Assembly (NCBI GenBank): GCA_963618065.1
Contig: CAVERH010000014.1
Span: 1 to 56,691, forward strand
Length of the DNA: 56,691 nucleotides
Reading direction: 5' to 3'
Origin: Suilimivivens sp963618065
GTDB taxonomy: Bacteria; Bacillota; Clostridia; Lachnospirales; Lachnospiraceae
Below the pieces are notes generated by a model. It saw only the letters and a list, made by a program, of their open reading frames with translations, did no database searches and had not been told where the DNA came from. A program made the translations under genes and the position numbers. Below are positions 44,872 through 54,151 of this stretch, in pieces (within the stretch, counting starts at the first letter, position 1; each line of letters starts with the position of its first letter).

Positions 44872-45927
44872 ATGTTAACTTATGAAAAAGATCAATTTTA
44901 TTTTGCACCGATGGAGGGCATCACGGGCTACTTATTTCGGAATGAATTTCACAGGCAGTTTGATACGAACCACGAAATTACGAAATATTTCAGTCCGTTT
45001 GTAGCAGCTACGAGAGAGGGGATGACGAAATCGAGAGATCAGAAGGATGTGGATCCCCAGAATAATCAGGGAATTACGCTAGTTCCACAGCTGCTTGGCA
45101 ATTCCGGAGAGTATGCGATTCCTTATCTGGAAAAATTTGAGGAGCTTGGATACGGGGAAGTGAATCTGAATATCGGATGTCCGTATGGCACGGTGGTTTC
45201 CAAGAAAAAGGGTGCAGGACTTCTGGCACAGACGGAGCTTTTAGAGAATTATCTGGAGACGATTTTTGCGTGGAAAGACAGGACAGGAAGTACACTTTCT
45301 ATTTCAGTGAAAACACGGAGTGGAATGAACCGTCACGAAGAATGGGAAGAGCTTCTGGAGATTTATAATCAGTATCCCTTATCGGAACTGATTCTGCATC
45401 CCCGGATCGGGACGGATCTGTATGCGAATCATCCGCAGACACAGGATTTTGCTTATGCCATTTCCCATAGTAAACATACACTCTGCTACAATGGAGATCT
45501 TTTTACGAAGGAAGATTTCCGGGAAATGAAACAGCTTTTTCCGGAAAATACCCGGTGGATGTTCGGAAGGGGACTGCTGGTAAACCCGTCCCTGATTCGG
45601 GAGATTCAGGGCGGCCCGGCAATTTCGAAGGAAGAATTTCTGACCTATCAAGATAACATAACTAATAATTATGTAAATCAAAAGTGGGGAGATAAGACCG
45701 TCCTGTTTAAAATGAAAGAATTATGGAATTACTGGCAGTATCTGTTTGAGCCACAGGATCGTGGAAGCGGGAATTCCGTGGAAGAAAACAGAAGGGAGCC
45801 GGAATATTACCTGAAAAAAATCCGCAAGGCGCAGCGGGTTTCCGAGTATGAGAGTGCGGTTCAGGAACTGATCCGTTCCTGTGGACTTACAACAGGGAAT
45901 GGATTTGGAAGAAGAGGGATCAAATGA
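44872..45927 (+). CDS. tRNA-dihydrouridine synthase
   Basis: 351 aa TIM-barrel flavoenzyme that reduces uridines in tRNA. The N-terminus FYFAPMEGITGYLFRNEF, the active-site cysteine in NIGCPYGTVVSKKKGAGLL (near residue 103), SVKTRSGM and LHPR follow the Dus pattern. I prefer ATG 44872; GTG 44854 is a possible alternative. Its ATGA end overlaps the permease gene. The subclass (DusA/B/C) is not determined. Confidence 0.9.
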   Translation: MLTYEKDQFYFAPMEGITGYLFRNEFHRQFDTNHEITKYFSPFVAATREGMTKSRDQKDVDPQNNQGITLVPQLLGNSGEYAIPYLEKFEELGYGEVNLNIGCPYGTVVSKKKGAGLLAQTELLENYLETIFAWKDRTGSTLSISVKTRSGMNRHEEWEELLEIYNQYPLSELILHPRIGTDLYANHPQTQDFAYAISHSKHTLCYNGDLFTKEDFREMKQLFPENTRWMFGRGLLVNPSLIREIQGGPAISKEEFLTYQDNITNNYVNQKWGDKTVLFKMKELWNYWQYLFEPQDRGSGNSVEENRREPEYYLKKIRKAQRVSEYESAVQELIRSCGLTTGNGFGRRGIK

Positions 45928-47075
45928 AAAATGCATTGATAAAATTAGGAATTGTTTTAAAGAAGGAGATCGTATTTTCGGCAGCATTACTTCTGGCAGC
46001 GCTTTCTTCTTTCTTTGTACCGGTTTCCAAAGAATATTTAGGTTATCTTGATTATAGGGTATTGACATTGTTGTTTTGCCTGATGTTTCTGGTGGCAGGA
46101 TTCCGGAAACAGGGTGTTTTTCGTTATCTGGGCCGGATTCTGATTGGACATGCCGGAAATGAAATGCAGCTGGAAATGGTTCTTGTTTTTTTATGTTTCT
46201 TTTTCAGCATGATCATTACCAATGATGTGGCACTCCTTACCTTTGTGCCGTTTACGATGGAAATTCTGGGAAGCATCCGGAAAGAAAAGCATCTGATCGT
46301 AGTCATCGTATTACAGACGATTGCAGCAAATTTAGGAAGTATGCTGACACCGATTGGCAATCCGCAGAACCTTTATCTTTATTCGGTTTCTGCATTTTCA
46401 TTTGGGACGTTTATCCGGTATATGCTGCCGCTGGTGGCAGTGTCCTTTTTGATTTTGCTGGCAGTACTACTTTTTCGGGGCAGGAGGGAGCGTGGAATCA
46501 GACTTGAGCCGACAGGTGTATCATTGGAGGAAGAGGACATTCCGATGGAGAAAATAAAGCTCCTTCTTCTGGGAGTCCTGTTTTTGGTCTGCATGGGCAC
46601 GGTTTTAAGAATCCTTCCGTATGGAATCAGTTTTCTTGCAGTAGTGATCGTTGGACTGATCGCATTCCGGGATCTGTTTGCACAGGTGGATTATTTCCTG
46701 CTCGGAACATTTGCCGGATTCTTTATCTTTGTTGGCAATGTGCAGAGAATTCCTTCGGTGAGCCGGTGGATTGCAAGCGTGATGGAGGGGAAAGAGTTCT
46801 GGATATCCATTGGCTGTTCCCAGATTATCAGCAATGTTCCGGCTGCCATGCTGCTTTCGGGATTTACGACCGAATATAAGGAGCTGTTGTGGGGTGTGAA
46901 TATCGGTGGACTCGGTACATTGATTGCATCCCTGGCAAGTCTCATTTCCTATAAGTTTTATGCTTCCGTAAAAGGAGCACAGCGTGGAAAATATATGCTG
47001 GTTTTTACCGTATATAATGTGGCTTTTTTACTTCTGCTGTGCCTGTTGGCAACGATGTCAGGAACTGGCAGGTAG
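45924..47075 (+). CDS. SLC13/ArsB-like anion permease
   Basis: 383 aa with about ten membrane helices. TNDVALLTFVPFTMEI and NLGSMLTPIGNPQNLYLY match the conserved hairpin motifs of the ion-transporter superfamily (CitMHS, NhaD, ArsB); a repeat of the motif occurs at QIISNVPAAMLLSGF. The substrate is likely a carboxylate or inorganic anion. Starts within the dus stop codon and converges on the minus-strand symporter gene 45 bases away. Confidence 0.85.
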   Translation: MKNALIKLGIVLKKEIVFSAALLLAALSSFFVPVSKEYLGYLDYRVLTLLFCLMFLVAGFRKQGVFRYLGRILIGHAGNEMQLEMVLVFLCFFFSMIITNDVALLTFVPFTMEILGSIRKEKHLIVVIVLQTIAANLGSMLTPIGNPQNLYLYSVSAFSFGTFIRYMLPLVAVSFLILLAVLLFRGRRERGIRLEPTGVSLEEEDIPMEKIKLLLLGVLFLVCMGTVLRILPYGISFLAVVIVGLIAFRDLFAQVDYFLLGTFAGFFIFVGNVQRIPSVSRWIASVMEGKEFWISIGCSQIISNVPAAMLLSGFTTEYKELLWGVNIGGLGTLIASLASLISYKFYASVKGAQRGKYMLVFTVYNVAFLLLLCLLATMSGTGR

Positions 47076-47120
47076 GTGGCGGTGATGTTTACTTTTTCTT
47101 ATCGATCAGAGAGAATCGGT

Positions 47121-48431
47121 TCAGGTAATGCGAAGCTCCTTCTGCAAAAGGAAGAGTGCTCCGACACTTGGAAGGACCATAAAAGCATTCACGAGATCGG
47201 CACATTCCCAGACAAAGCGAAGGGGGAGAATGGCACCGATAAAGATCATCACGAGGTAAGCAAGCTTATAGTAAAGGAAGCCCCTGTTGCCGGTCAGGTA
47301 ACCGTAAGCCTGCTGTCCCATGTAAGACCAGCCGATCAGTGTGGTTACTGCAAAGGCAGCAAGACACAGGGACAGGAAGGTATTCCCTCCAAACGGCAGA
47401 CAGGAAAATGCAGCATCGACCAGACTTCCTTCATTTGCGAGAGCAAGGGAATCCGGATGCAGAAGCATATTGGTTACAATGACGAGACCACTTAAGAGAC
47501 ACATGACAACGGTATCCCAGAAGACGGCGGTCATGGAAACATATGCCTGACGCATGGGATTCTGCTCAGAGGTTGCGGCAGCGGTAATGGCAGCTGTTCC
47601 GATCCCGGCTTCATTGGTAAAAAGCCCCCGGGCAATTCCGAAACGGGCAGTCAGCATCAGGGAAGAGGCTGCGGCACCGCCTAAGGCTGCTCTTGGTGCA
47701 AGGGCATGTTTTACAATAAGGATCATGGCAGGAAGCAGGGCAGCACGGTTAATCCAAAGAAGCAGGACACAGCTTAAGGTATAAAGAATGCCAAGAACCG
47801 GAACAATTTTCATGCAGGCATTGGCAATGGAGTGGTTACCTTTCAGGATCACGGAAGCAATCAGCACAACCGTCACAAGGCCGGTGATCCAGGGAGAGAT
47901 ATGGAAGGTAAGCTCCGTCGTCTGGGTTACGGCATTGGTCTGTGTGAAACAGCCGACGAACAGGGCAGCTAAAAATGTTAGAAACGCATAAAATTTTCCA
48001 ATAGATTTATTATGTAAACCAACTTCCCAGACATACATCGGGCCTCCGTGGTAAGTCCCGGAAGCATCCTGATGACGGAAGCGCACACTTAAAAAGCATT
48101 CTGCATAGGAGGTTGCCATACCGAGAACGCCGGTGAGCCAGCACCAGAAGATGGCACCGGGGCCGCCGAGGGCCACGGCAGTCGAAACGCCGACAATATT
48201 GCCGGTTCCGAGGGTAGAAGCAAGCGTGGTAGACAAGGTGGCAAAGACAGAGAAGTTTTTGCTTTCCCCGGAAGGTGCGCAGACGGACATACGGATTGCG
48301 GATAGGATATGCTTTTGCGGAAGCTTCAATAAAAGTGTAAAATAGATATGAGTTCCGGAAAGCAGAAGGAGCAGCGGACCGCTCCAGAGGAACTGATTGA
48401 TGTCCTGTACAAAGGAAAACCAAGCATTCAT
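47121..48431 (-). CDS. alanine/glycine:cation symporter (AGCS family)
   Basis: 436 aa, the only gene on the minus strand. About 11 membrane helices; TTLASTLGTGNIVGVSTAVALGGPGAIFWCWLTGVLGMATSYAE and FTNEAGIGTAAITAAA are hallmark AGCS segments. Couples sodium to uptake of alanine or glycine. Its promoter must lie in the 58-bp divergent space before 48490. No terminator is visible at its 3' end against the converging permease gene. Confidence 0.95.
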   Translation of the reverse strand: MNAWFSFVQDINQFLWSGPLLLLLSGTHIYFTLLLKLPQKHILSAIRMSVCAPSGESKNFSVFATLSTTLASTLGTGNIVGVSTAVALGGPGAIFWCWLTGVLGMATSYAECFLSVRFRHQDASGTYHGGPMYVWEVGLHNKSIGKFYAFLTFLAALFVGCFTQTNAVTQTTELTFHISPWITGLVTVVLIASVILKGNHSIANACMKIVPVLGILYTLSCVLLLWINRAALLPAMILIVKHALAPRAALGGAAASSLMLTARFGIARGLFTNEAGIGTAAITAAATSEQNPMRQAYVSMTAVFWDTVVMCLLSGLVIVTNMLLHPDSLALANEGSLVDAAFSCLPFGGNTFLSLCLAAFAVTTLIGWSYMGQQAYGYLTGNRGFLYYKLAYLVMIFIGAILPLRFVWECADLVNAFMVLPSVGALFLLQKELRIT

Positions 48432-48489
48432 ATGAAACTGCCTTTAAATTAGGAAGTTATAGTGCAGTTTATGAGGAGATTACAGATTT

Positions 48490-49650
48490 ATGCCTGAAAG
48501 AAAGATAAGAATTCCGATCTGGTTTATTTGCATTGCAGTACTGCTCAATGTAATTGCCAGAGTCAGTCCACAATTTTCACGATATTATGTAAACCATATT
48601 TTTCCGCTATGGGTGGAAAGCTATGGAAGAATTACCGGATTATTTTCCTTTTCGGTGGGAGAAATGATGCTTTATCTGGGAGTCGTTCTGGCAGCCGTGT
48701 GGATTTTATGGGGGATTTTGGAAGGTGTTATGTATGGGGTAAGGCGTGTGCAAGGCACAAGGTGTGATCAAGCCGAGGAAAAAGAAGCAAAGCAGACACC
48801 GTTCCGGAAATATTCCCTGTTTCTCTTATGGGTAGTGGGCATTGTCTGTCTGGTTATGACGCTCAACTGCTTTTTGCTGTATCAGGTGCCGACGATTACG
48901 GAACGGAATCTGTTTGTGACACAGAAAGCACAGGAACATACCTATGGTGCTGCGGAGCTTACGGAACTCCGGGATGAGGTGGTGGAAAAGGCGAATGCAC
49001 TTGCAGGGAAGATGGAGCGGGATGAGAATGGCTACATTGTTTCCGATCTGGATATCGAAGAGACGGCGCGTCAGGAAATGAAGCGTCTTGGAGAAACGTA
49101 TCCGGAGCTGGCCGGTTATTACCCGAAGCCCAAGAAGTTAAAGACTTCCGCTTTTTTCAGCCAACAGTATATCATGGGGTATTATTTCCCATTTTCGATG
49201 GAAGCAAATTATAATACGATGATTTATATTACGAACCAGCCGTCAACGCTGTGCCACGAGCTATCCCATTTGAAAGGATTTATTCTGGAGGATGAGGCGA
49301 ACTTCATCGGTTATCTGGCCTGTGTGGGATCGGAGGAAGAACTGTTTCAGTATAGTGCTTACTTAAGTGTGATTGCCTATTTGGATGATGATTTTTACCG
49401 GGCAGTCGGAGAGGAAGAGTATTGGAAGCATCCGGAAATTTCCGTGCAGATTCGGAAGGACAGCGTTTTTCTGACAAAGGAAGCCTGGGATCAGGTGGAG
49501 GAAAAGGCAGTTTTAGAGACCACAAAGGTGCAGCAGGCTTCGTATAATTTCCTGGAAACAACGCTTACGTTAAATGGGGTCGAGGATGGGCTTGACAGCT
49601 ACAGCCGCGTTGTCCAGTTACTGTTATTGTGGAACGATACGAATACGTAG
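48490..49650 (+). CDS. DUF3810 family zinc-peptidase-like membrane protein
   Basis: 386 aa. Three hydrophobic segments in the first 140 residues, then a soluble domain with the zinc-type motif CHELSHLKG near residue 255 (HExxH form) and a downstream EDEANFIGYLAC Glu that could be the third ligand. Resembles DUF3810 proteins. Substrate unknown. Divergent from the AGCS gene; the DUF2974 gene follows 26 bases later, so the two are probably co-transcribed. Confidence 0.8.
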   Translation: MPERKIRIPIWFICIAVLLNVIARVSPQFSRYYVNHIFPLWVESYGRITGLFSFSVGEMMLYLGVVLAAVWILWGILEGVMYGVRRVQGTRCDQAEEKEAKQTPFRKYSLFLLWVVGIVCLVMTLNCFLLYQVPTITERNLFVTQKAQEHTYGAAELTELRDEVVEKANALAGKMERDENGYIVSDLDIEETARQEMKRLGETYPELAGYYPKPKKLKTSAFFSQQYIMGYYFPFSMEANYNTMIYITNQPSTLCHELSHLKGFILEDEANFIGYLACVGSEEELFQYSAYLSVIAYLDDDFYRAVGEEEYWKHPEISVQIRKDSVFLTKEAWDQVEEKAVLETTKVQQASYNFLETTLTLNGVEDGLDSYSRVVQLLLLWNDTNT

Positions 49651-49676
49651 TATAATAAAATAAGGAGGCAGATTTA

Positions 49677-50924
49677 ATGGACAATATTATTGAATATATC
49701 AGAACCTATGGACAGAATACCTTTGCACAGAAGCCGTTTAATGAGGTGGATTCGCTGGTGCTCTGCCAGCTTTCCTATCTGAATTTCCAGCCGTTTGTAC
49801 CTTCCCTTAAGGAAAAGAAGGAGGCGGTTTCCATACAGAGCATTTTGGAGCAGGACCGTATGGAGGAGCTGCTTGCCGGGTACTGGTATAAGGAACAGAA
49901 TGAAGAACTGTTCCGTGCGGCTGCTGCTTCGAAGCGGTTTGGTAATATGAAGTTTAATTACCATGAGAACGTGGTTGAAGAGGAAAGGGATACTCAGTTC
50001 TCAGCACAGACCTGTTTCCCGGATGAAGGAATCTGCTATGTGGCATATCGTGGAACGGATGCAACGATTGTGGGCTGGAAGGAGGATCTCAATCTGGCGT
50101 TGTCAGAGCCTACGCACAGTCAGGAGCTTGCGGTAGAATATCTGAATAAGGTATATTCGAGGGTGAAACAGGACCTTTTTGTGGGAGGACACTCGAAGGG
50201 GGGGAATCTGGCTTCTTATGCAGCAATGAACTGTTCGGCAAGGACAAAGAAGCATCTGATCCGGATCTACAATCATGACGGTCCGGGATTCCGGCCGGAG
50301 ATTTTTGAAAAGTGTGATTACGATTCAGTAAAGGATCGGATGTTTAAGTTCATTCCGAAGTCTTCGATTGTCGGAGTTATCATGGAAACCTGCCAGAACT
50401 GTGAAATTATTGAAAGCCGCAGTGTGGGTGCGATGCAGCATAATTCCTTTAACTGGAGAATTGACGGAGATCATTTTGTGAGAGTAGAGGACCGTACCAC
50501 GGCAAAGAAACTGCAGGATGAGGCATTGAATGAGTGGATTCTGTCCCTGTCACAGGAGCAGGTGCACACCTTTGTGGATACGTTGTACGAGGTGATCAGT
50601 GCATCCGGTGCCGGGGATGTGTTTGAAATCGGAGGGGATCTGAAGGGCAGTATCACGCGAAGCTACGAAGCGGCGAAGGATCTGGACGAGGACACCAAGA
50701 ATGCAGTGCATACCATTCTTCATGCATTGTATGAAATTGCCGGTGAGAAATTCCGCGAGGAATTTAATCTTCGCTGGGAAGAACTGCAGAAGAAGATGGA
50801 AAAGAGCAAAAAGAAACTGTCCGCAGACGCTAAAACGTTAAAACGGGCGGCGCAGAAAAAGATTGAGGAAAATGCAAAAGAAAAACAGAGAAAAACTGTT
50901 GACAACAAAGGCAAAAATATGTAG
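49677..50924 (+). CDS. Mbeg1-like (DUF2974) alpha/beta hydrolase
   Basis: 415 aa. The nucleophile elbow GGHSKGGNLASYAAMN (Ser near residue 173), preceded by CYVAYRGTDATIVGWKED, is the DUF2974/Mbeg1 pattern of lipase-like hydrolases. A long Lys/Glu-rich helical tail (365-415) follows. No signal peptide. Ribosome binding site AAGGAGG. Its last codons overlap the tRNA-Leu promoter. Confidence 0.88.
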   Translation: MDNIIEYIRTYGQNTFAQKPFNEVDSLVLCQLSYLNFQPFVPSLKEKKEAVSIQSILEQDRMEELLAGYWYKEQNEELFRAAAASKRFGNMKFNYHENVVEEERDTQFSAQTCFPDEGICYVAYRGTDATIVGWKEDLNLALSEPTHSQELAVEYLNKVYSRVKQDLFVGGHSKGGNLASYAAMNCSARTKKHLIRIYNHDGPGFRPEIFEKCDYDSVKDRMFKFIPKSSIVGVIMETCQNCEIIESRSVGAMQHNSFNWRIDGDHFVRVEDRTTAKKLQDEALNEWILSLSQEQVHTFVDTLYEVISASGAGDVFEIGGDLKGSITRSYEAAKDLDEDTKNAVHTILHALYEIAGEKFREEFNLRWEELQKKMEKSKKKLSADAKTLKRAAQKKIEENAKEKQRKTVDNKGKNM

Positions 50925-50927
50925 AAT
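50899..50927 (+). promoter_or_regulatory. promoter of tRNA-Leu
   Basis: TTGACA (50899-50904), 17-base spacer, TAGAAT (50922-50927); it overlaps the 3' end of the preceding gene and puts the start a few bases before the tRNA. Confidence 0.85.
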
Positions 50928-50938
50928 AGTCTTTGTTC

Positions 50939-51022
50939 GCAGGAATGGCGGAATTGGCAGACGCGCACGGTTCAGGTCCGTGTGATAGCAATATCATGAG
51001 GGTTCAAGTCCCTTTTCCTGCA
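50939..51022 (+). tRNA. tRNA-Leu (anticodon CAG)
   Basis: Acceptor stem GCAGGAA/TTCCTGC, discriminator A, anticodon stem CACGG/CCGTG with CAG at 50973-50975, a long variable arm as expected for leucine, and GGTTCAAGTCC T arm. CCA is not encoded. 84 bases. Confidence 0.95.
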
Positions 51023-51035
51023 TGACAGAATGACT

Positions 51036-51079
51036 GGAAAGTTTAAGAATTTAAATTTCTTAAACTTTCCTCTTTTTTT
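51036..51079 (+). terminator. intrinsic terminator after tRNA-Leu
   Basis: GGAAAGTTTAAGAA pairs perfectly with TTCTTAAACTTTCC, followed by a T-run. Confidence 0.93.
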
Positions 51080-51114
51080 ACAATGATACAGAGCGGGTCA
51101 GGCAGGGAGTTCAT

Positions 51115-52491
51115 ATGAGTATCAGATTAAACAGAAGACAATTTATTCTTTATGCCATTCAACTGGCATTTCCCATTATGATACAGAATTTAATCAGTAC
51201 ACTGGTCAATTCGGCAGATACGATTATGCTTGGGTATGTCAGCCAGACCGCAATGGCTGCGTCATCACTTGCGAACCAGTATACGTTTGTTCTGTTCTGC
51301 TTTTATTATGGGCTTGCCATTGGCACAAGTGTCCTGTGTGCGCAGTACTGGGGAAAGGGAGATCATCATACCGTGGAGAGGATCATTGGTCTGGCCTCTA
51401 AAATCGTACTTTTGATTTCCCTGTTGTTTTTTGCGGTATCCTTTTTCTTCCCGAAATACATCATGCACCTGTTTACGAATAGTCCGGAAACCATTGCAGA
51501 GGGAGTTACCTATCTGCGGGTACTGTCCTTTTCCTTTATTTTTATGGGCTTTGCGCAGATTTTTGTGAGTGCACTGAGAAGTGTCGGTAAGATGGTTTTC
51601 CCATCGGTTATTTATGTAGTGTCCCTTCTTGTGAATGTCTGTCTGAACGCAACCTTCATATTTGGATTGTTCGGGATGCCAAAGCTTGGAGTTGTCGGCG
51701 TGGCGCTTGGAACTGTAACAGCAAGAGCAGTAGAGGCACTTATGTGCCTCATCTATTCAGCAAAAAGCAAGGAGGTGCGTTTCCGTGTGGAAACGATGTT
51801 CCAAAAGTCCGGAGTCCTTTTAAAGGATTTTCTGAAAATCAGTGCACCATCTGTTGTTAATGATCTGGTCTGGGGGCTTGCCGCATCGACATTTACCGTG
51901 ATTTTAGGCCATATCGGGGATGATATGGTAGCAGCGAATGCGGTAGCTGTGATGGTTGTAAATATGGGGGCGATTGTCTGCCGTGGTTTTGCAAATGCGA
52001 CCACGATTATTGTCAGTCAGAGTCTTGGAAATAACAAAATCGAAGAAACAAAGGTGTACGCAGGAAGAATGCTGTGGATTACGTTTCTGGTGAGCCTGAT
52101 TGGGAGTGGAGTGATACTGGCGATCCGTCCTTTTATGCTGCGGTTTTACAGTGACAAGCTGACGGAAACGGCAATTTCCTATCTTGGAATGATTATGATT
52201 ATGACAACCTGGCGTCTTGTCGGGGAAGCAGTGAATACCTGTCTGATCTGCGGATGCTTCCGCGGAGGCGGGGATGCAAGGTTTGGAATGATTGTGGATA
52301 CCGTGATGATGTGGTGCGTGGCCGTGCCGCTGATGGCGGTTGCAGCTTATGTGCTAAAGCTTTCGCCTATCTGGGTTTATTTTGTAATGACACTCGATGA
52401 GTTTGAAAAGATGCCGATTGTTTTTATCCACTACTTTAAATTTAAATGGCTGAAGAATATTACAAGGGATCAGAAGGAGCTGGAAGCATAG
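51115..52491 (+). CDS. MATE family efflux transporter
   Basis: 458 aa, 12 membrane helices in two homologous halves. FPIMIQNLISTLVNSADTIMLG, SLANQYTFVLFCFYYGLAIGTSVLCAQYWGKG and the second-half AVAVMVVNMGAIVCRGFANATTIIVSQSLG are typical. Exports drugs or metabolites by sodium or proton exchange. The gene is isolated between the tRNA terminator and the next promoter. Confidence 0.93.
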   Translation: MSIRLNRRQFILYAIQLAFPIMIQNLISTLVNSADTIMLGYVSQTAMAASSLANQYTFVLFCFYYGLAIGTSVLCAQYWGKGDHHTVERIIGLASKIVLLISLLFFAVSFFFPKYIMHLFTNSPETIAEGVTYLRVLSFSFIFMGFAQIFVSALRSVGKMVFPSVIYVVSLLVNVCLNATFIFGLFGMPKLGVVGVALGTVTARAVEALMCLIYSAKSKEVRFRVETMFQKSGVLLKDFLKISAPSVVNDLVWGLAASTFTVILGHIGDDMVAANAVAVMVVNMGAIVCRGFANATTIIVSQSLGNNKIEETKVYAGRMLWITFLVSLIGSGVILAIRPFMLRFYSDKLTETAISYLGMIMIMTTWRLVGEAVNTCLICGCFRGGGDARFGMIVDTVMMWCVAVPLMAVAAYVLKLSPIWVYFVMTLDEFEKMPIVFIHYFKFKWLKNITRDQKELEA

Positions 52492-52498
52492 AATGTCC

Positions 52499-52526
52499 TT
52501 GCACTTTTGGCTGTTTGGTTTAAAAT
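52499..52526 (+). promoter_or_regulatory. promoter of the AIM24-like gene
   Basis: TTGCAC (52499-52504), 16-base spacer, TAAAAT (52521-52526). Nearly identical in the boxes, flanks and spacer length to the promoter at 54095-54122. Confidence 0.7.
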
Positions 52527-52586
52527 AGAAGTTGAAAAAGAAAGCCATTAAATCAATAATGAAAGGAGGAGCTGTTCTTATTTGAG

Positions 52587-53282
52587 ATGGGGCAGCAAAG
52601 ACAAATGAAATACGAGATAAAAGGTGGTTCCTTTCCAGTCGTTGTATGCGAGCTGGAGAGCGGAGAACAGATGATTACAGAGAAAGGCTCCATGGTTTGG
52701 ATGAGCCCGAACATGGAAATGCAGACGAGTGGCGGGGGAGTAGGAAAGATGTTCTCCAAGGCTTTTTCAGGAGAGAGTATGTTCCAGAATATTTATACGG
52801 CAAAGGGAGATGGAATGATTGCATTTGGTTCCAGCTTTCCGGGAAGGATTCTCCCACTTGAAATTTCTGCCAGCAGGGAGTTCATCCTTCAAAAATCTGC
52901 ATTTCTTGCAGCAGAGAAGAATGTCGAGCTTTCCATTCATTTTAACAGGAAAGCGGCAGCAGGCTTCTTTGGCGGTGAGGGCTTTATTATGCAGAAGCTG
53001 TCCGGATCCGGAATTGCTTTTGCAGAAGTGGACGGAGAGCTGGTGGAATACGAGCTGCAGGCAGGTCAGCAGATAGTCGTTGATACCGGAAATGTGCTCG
53101 GCTTTGAGAACAGTGTGACGATGGATATTCAGCAGGTGAAAGGCCTGAAGAACAAGTTCCTCGGAGGAGAGGGCTTTTTCAATACAATTCTGACAGGACC
53201 TGGTAAAATCTGGCTGCAGACCATGCCTCTTTATAATGTGGCAATGGCAATTAAGCCTTATATTCCGACAGGAAGCAATTAG
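52587..53282 (+). CDS. AIM24 / TIGR00266 family protein
   Basis: 231 aa, a beta-rich tubby-like fold. MKYEIKGGSFPVVVCELESGEQMITEKGSMVWM, then GGEGFIMQKLSGSGIAFAEVDGEL and NKFLGGEGFFNTILTGPGKIWLQT, match the family. No membrane segment; role in bacteria not established as far as I know. Ribosome binding site AAGGAGG at 52562 lies 18 bases before the ATG, so the start is not certain. Confidence 0.9.
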   Translation: MGQQRQMKYEIKGGSFPVVVCELESGEQMITEKGSMVWMSPNMEMQTSGGGVGKMFSKAFSGESMFQNIYTAKGDGMIAFGSSFPGRILPLEISASREFILQKSAFLAAEKNVELSIHFNRKAAAGFFGGEGFIMQKLSGSGIAFAEVDGELVEYELQAGQQIVVDTGNVLGFENSVTMDIQQVKGLKNKFLGGEGFFNTILTGPGKIWLQTMPLYNVAMAIKPYIPTGSN

Positions 53283-53372
53283 AGATACCGTATCCCTGAA
53301 TTGTTACAAATAATGGTAAATCATGCAACGGCATACTTTTTTTGTCAGACAACAGATTGGAGGAAAATTCTC

Positions 53373-54011
53373 GTGATGCACAAAAGACATAATGATTTAT
53401 GGACGATTTCATGTACATGGAATACGCTGATTCTGATTGGGTCAGCCATTCTGATTAACACGGTATCCAGACTTGTTGTCAAGGCGCTGGGTGCACCATT
53501 CTGGCTGGACACATTGGGAACATGCCTGGCAGCAGTAATTGGGGGACCGATTGTTGGTATTATTGCTGGGGTAATACAGAATTTTCTGTTTGGATTGTTT
53601 TTTCAGTCGATCACTATGGTCTATTTTTTCTGTCAGATTCTGGTAGGATTATTTGTCGGAGTTCTCTTTTATTATGGTACTTTACGTAACTTCAACGGTA
53701 TCCTGATGACCGGTTTTGTTCTTGGTCTGATGATCTCAATCGTTTGTACACCAATTAATCTGATGCTGAATGGCGGCGCTACGGTGAATGACTGGGGGGA
53801 TGAGTTGTTTGATGGTGCGGTTTCCAAGGGAATGCCATTGTGGGCAGCAAGCATTTTATCAGAGCTTGTTGTGGAGATACCGGATAAAATATTGACGATT
53901 ATTTTGACAGCAGTTATTTATAATGCGCTGCCGGAAAAGTGTCTGGACTTTTTAAGAGGGAAAATACCACTTCAAATACGTGGGAAAAGAAAAGATAAGG
54001 ACACCGATTGA
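53373..54011 (+). CDS. ECF-type transporter S component-like membrane protein
   Basis: About 212 aa with five or six membrane helices. LDTLGTCLAAVIGGPIVGIIAGVIQNFLFG fits S components of ECF (energy-coupling factor) vitamin importers. No ECF ATPase or T component is nearby, so it would share a module encoded elsewhere. GGAGG at 53359 favours GTG 53373 or ATG 53376; the frame runs upstream to 53301 without support. The vitamin is unknown. Confidence 0.7.
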   Translation: MMHKRHNDLWTISCTWNTLILIGSAILINTVSRLVVKALGAPFWLDTLGTCLAAVIGGPIVGIIAGVIQNFLFGLFFQSITMVYFFCQILVGLFVGVLFYYGTLRNFNGILMTGFVLGLMISIVCTPINLMLNGGATVNDWGDELFDGAVSKGMPLWAASILSELVVEIPDKILTIILTAVIYNALPEKCLDFLRGKIPLQIRGKRKDKDTD

Positions 54012-54038
54012 AAAATATATTTGTTGTTGCAGTCATGA

Positions 54039-54079
54039 AACTTCTATGTCAGGATCACAGTAAAGCATAGAAGTTTTCT
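54039..54079 (+). terminator. intrinsic terminator after the ECF S gene
   Basis: AACTTCTATG pairs with CATAGAAGTT, followed by a T-rich tail. Confidence 0.8.
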
Positions 54080-54094
54080 ATTTACAGAATATCC

Positions 54095-54122
54095 TTGCAC
54101 TTTTGGTTACTTTGGTTAAAAT
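54095..54122 (+). promoter_or_regulatory. promoter of the exonuclease gene
   Basis: TTGCAC (54095-54100), 16-base spacer, TAAAAT (54117-54122), then AGAAGTTG as in the promoter at 52499. Confidence 0.7.
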
Positions 54123-54151
54123 AGAAGTTGGATTAAATGAGGAGTTGCTTC

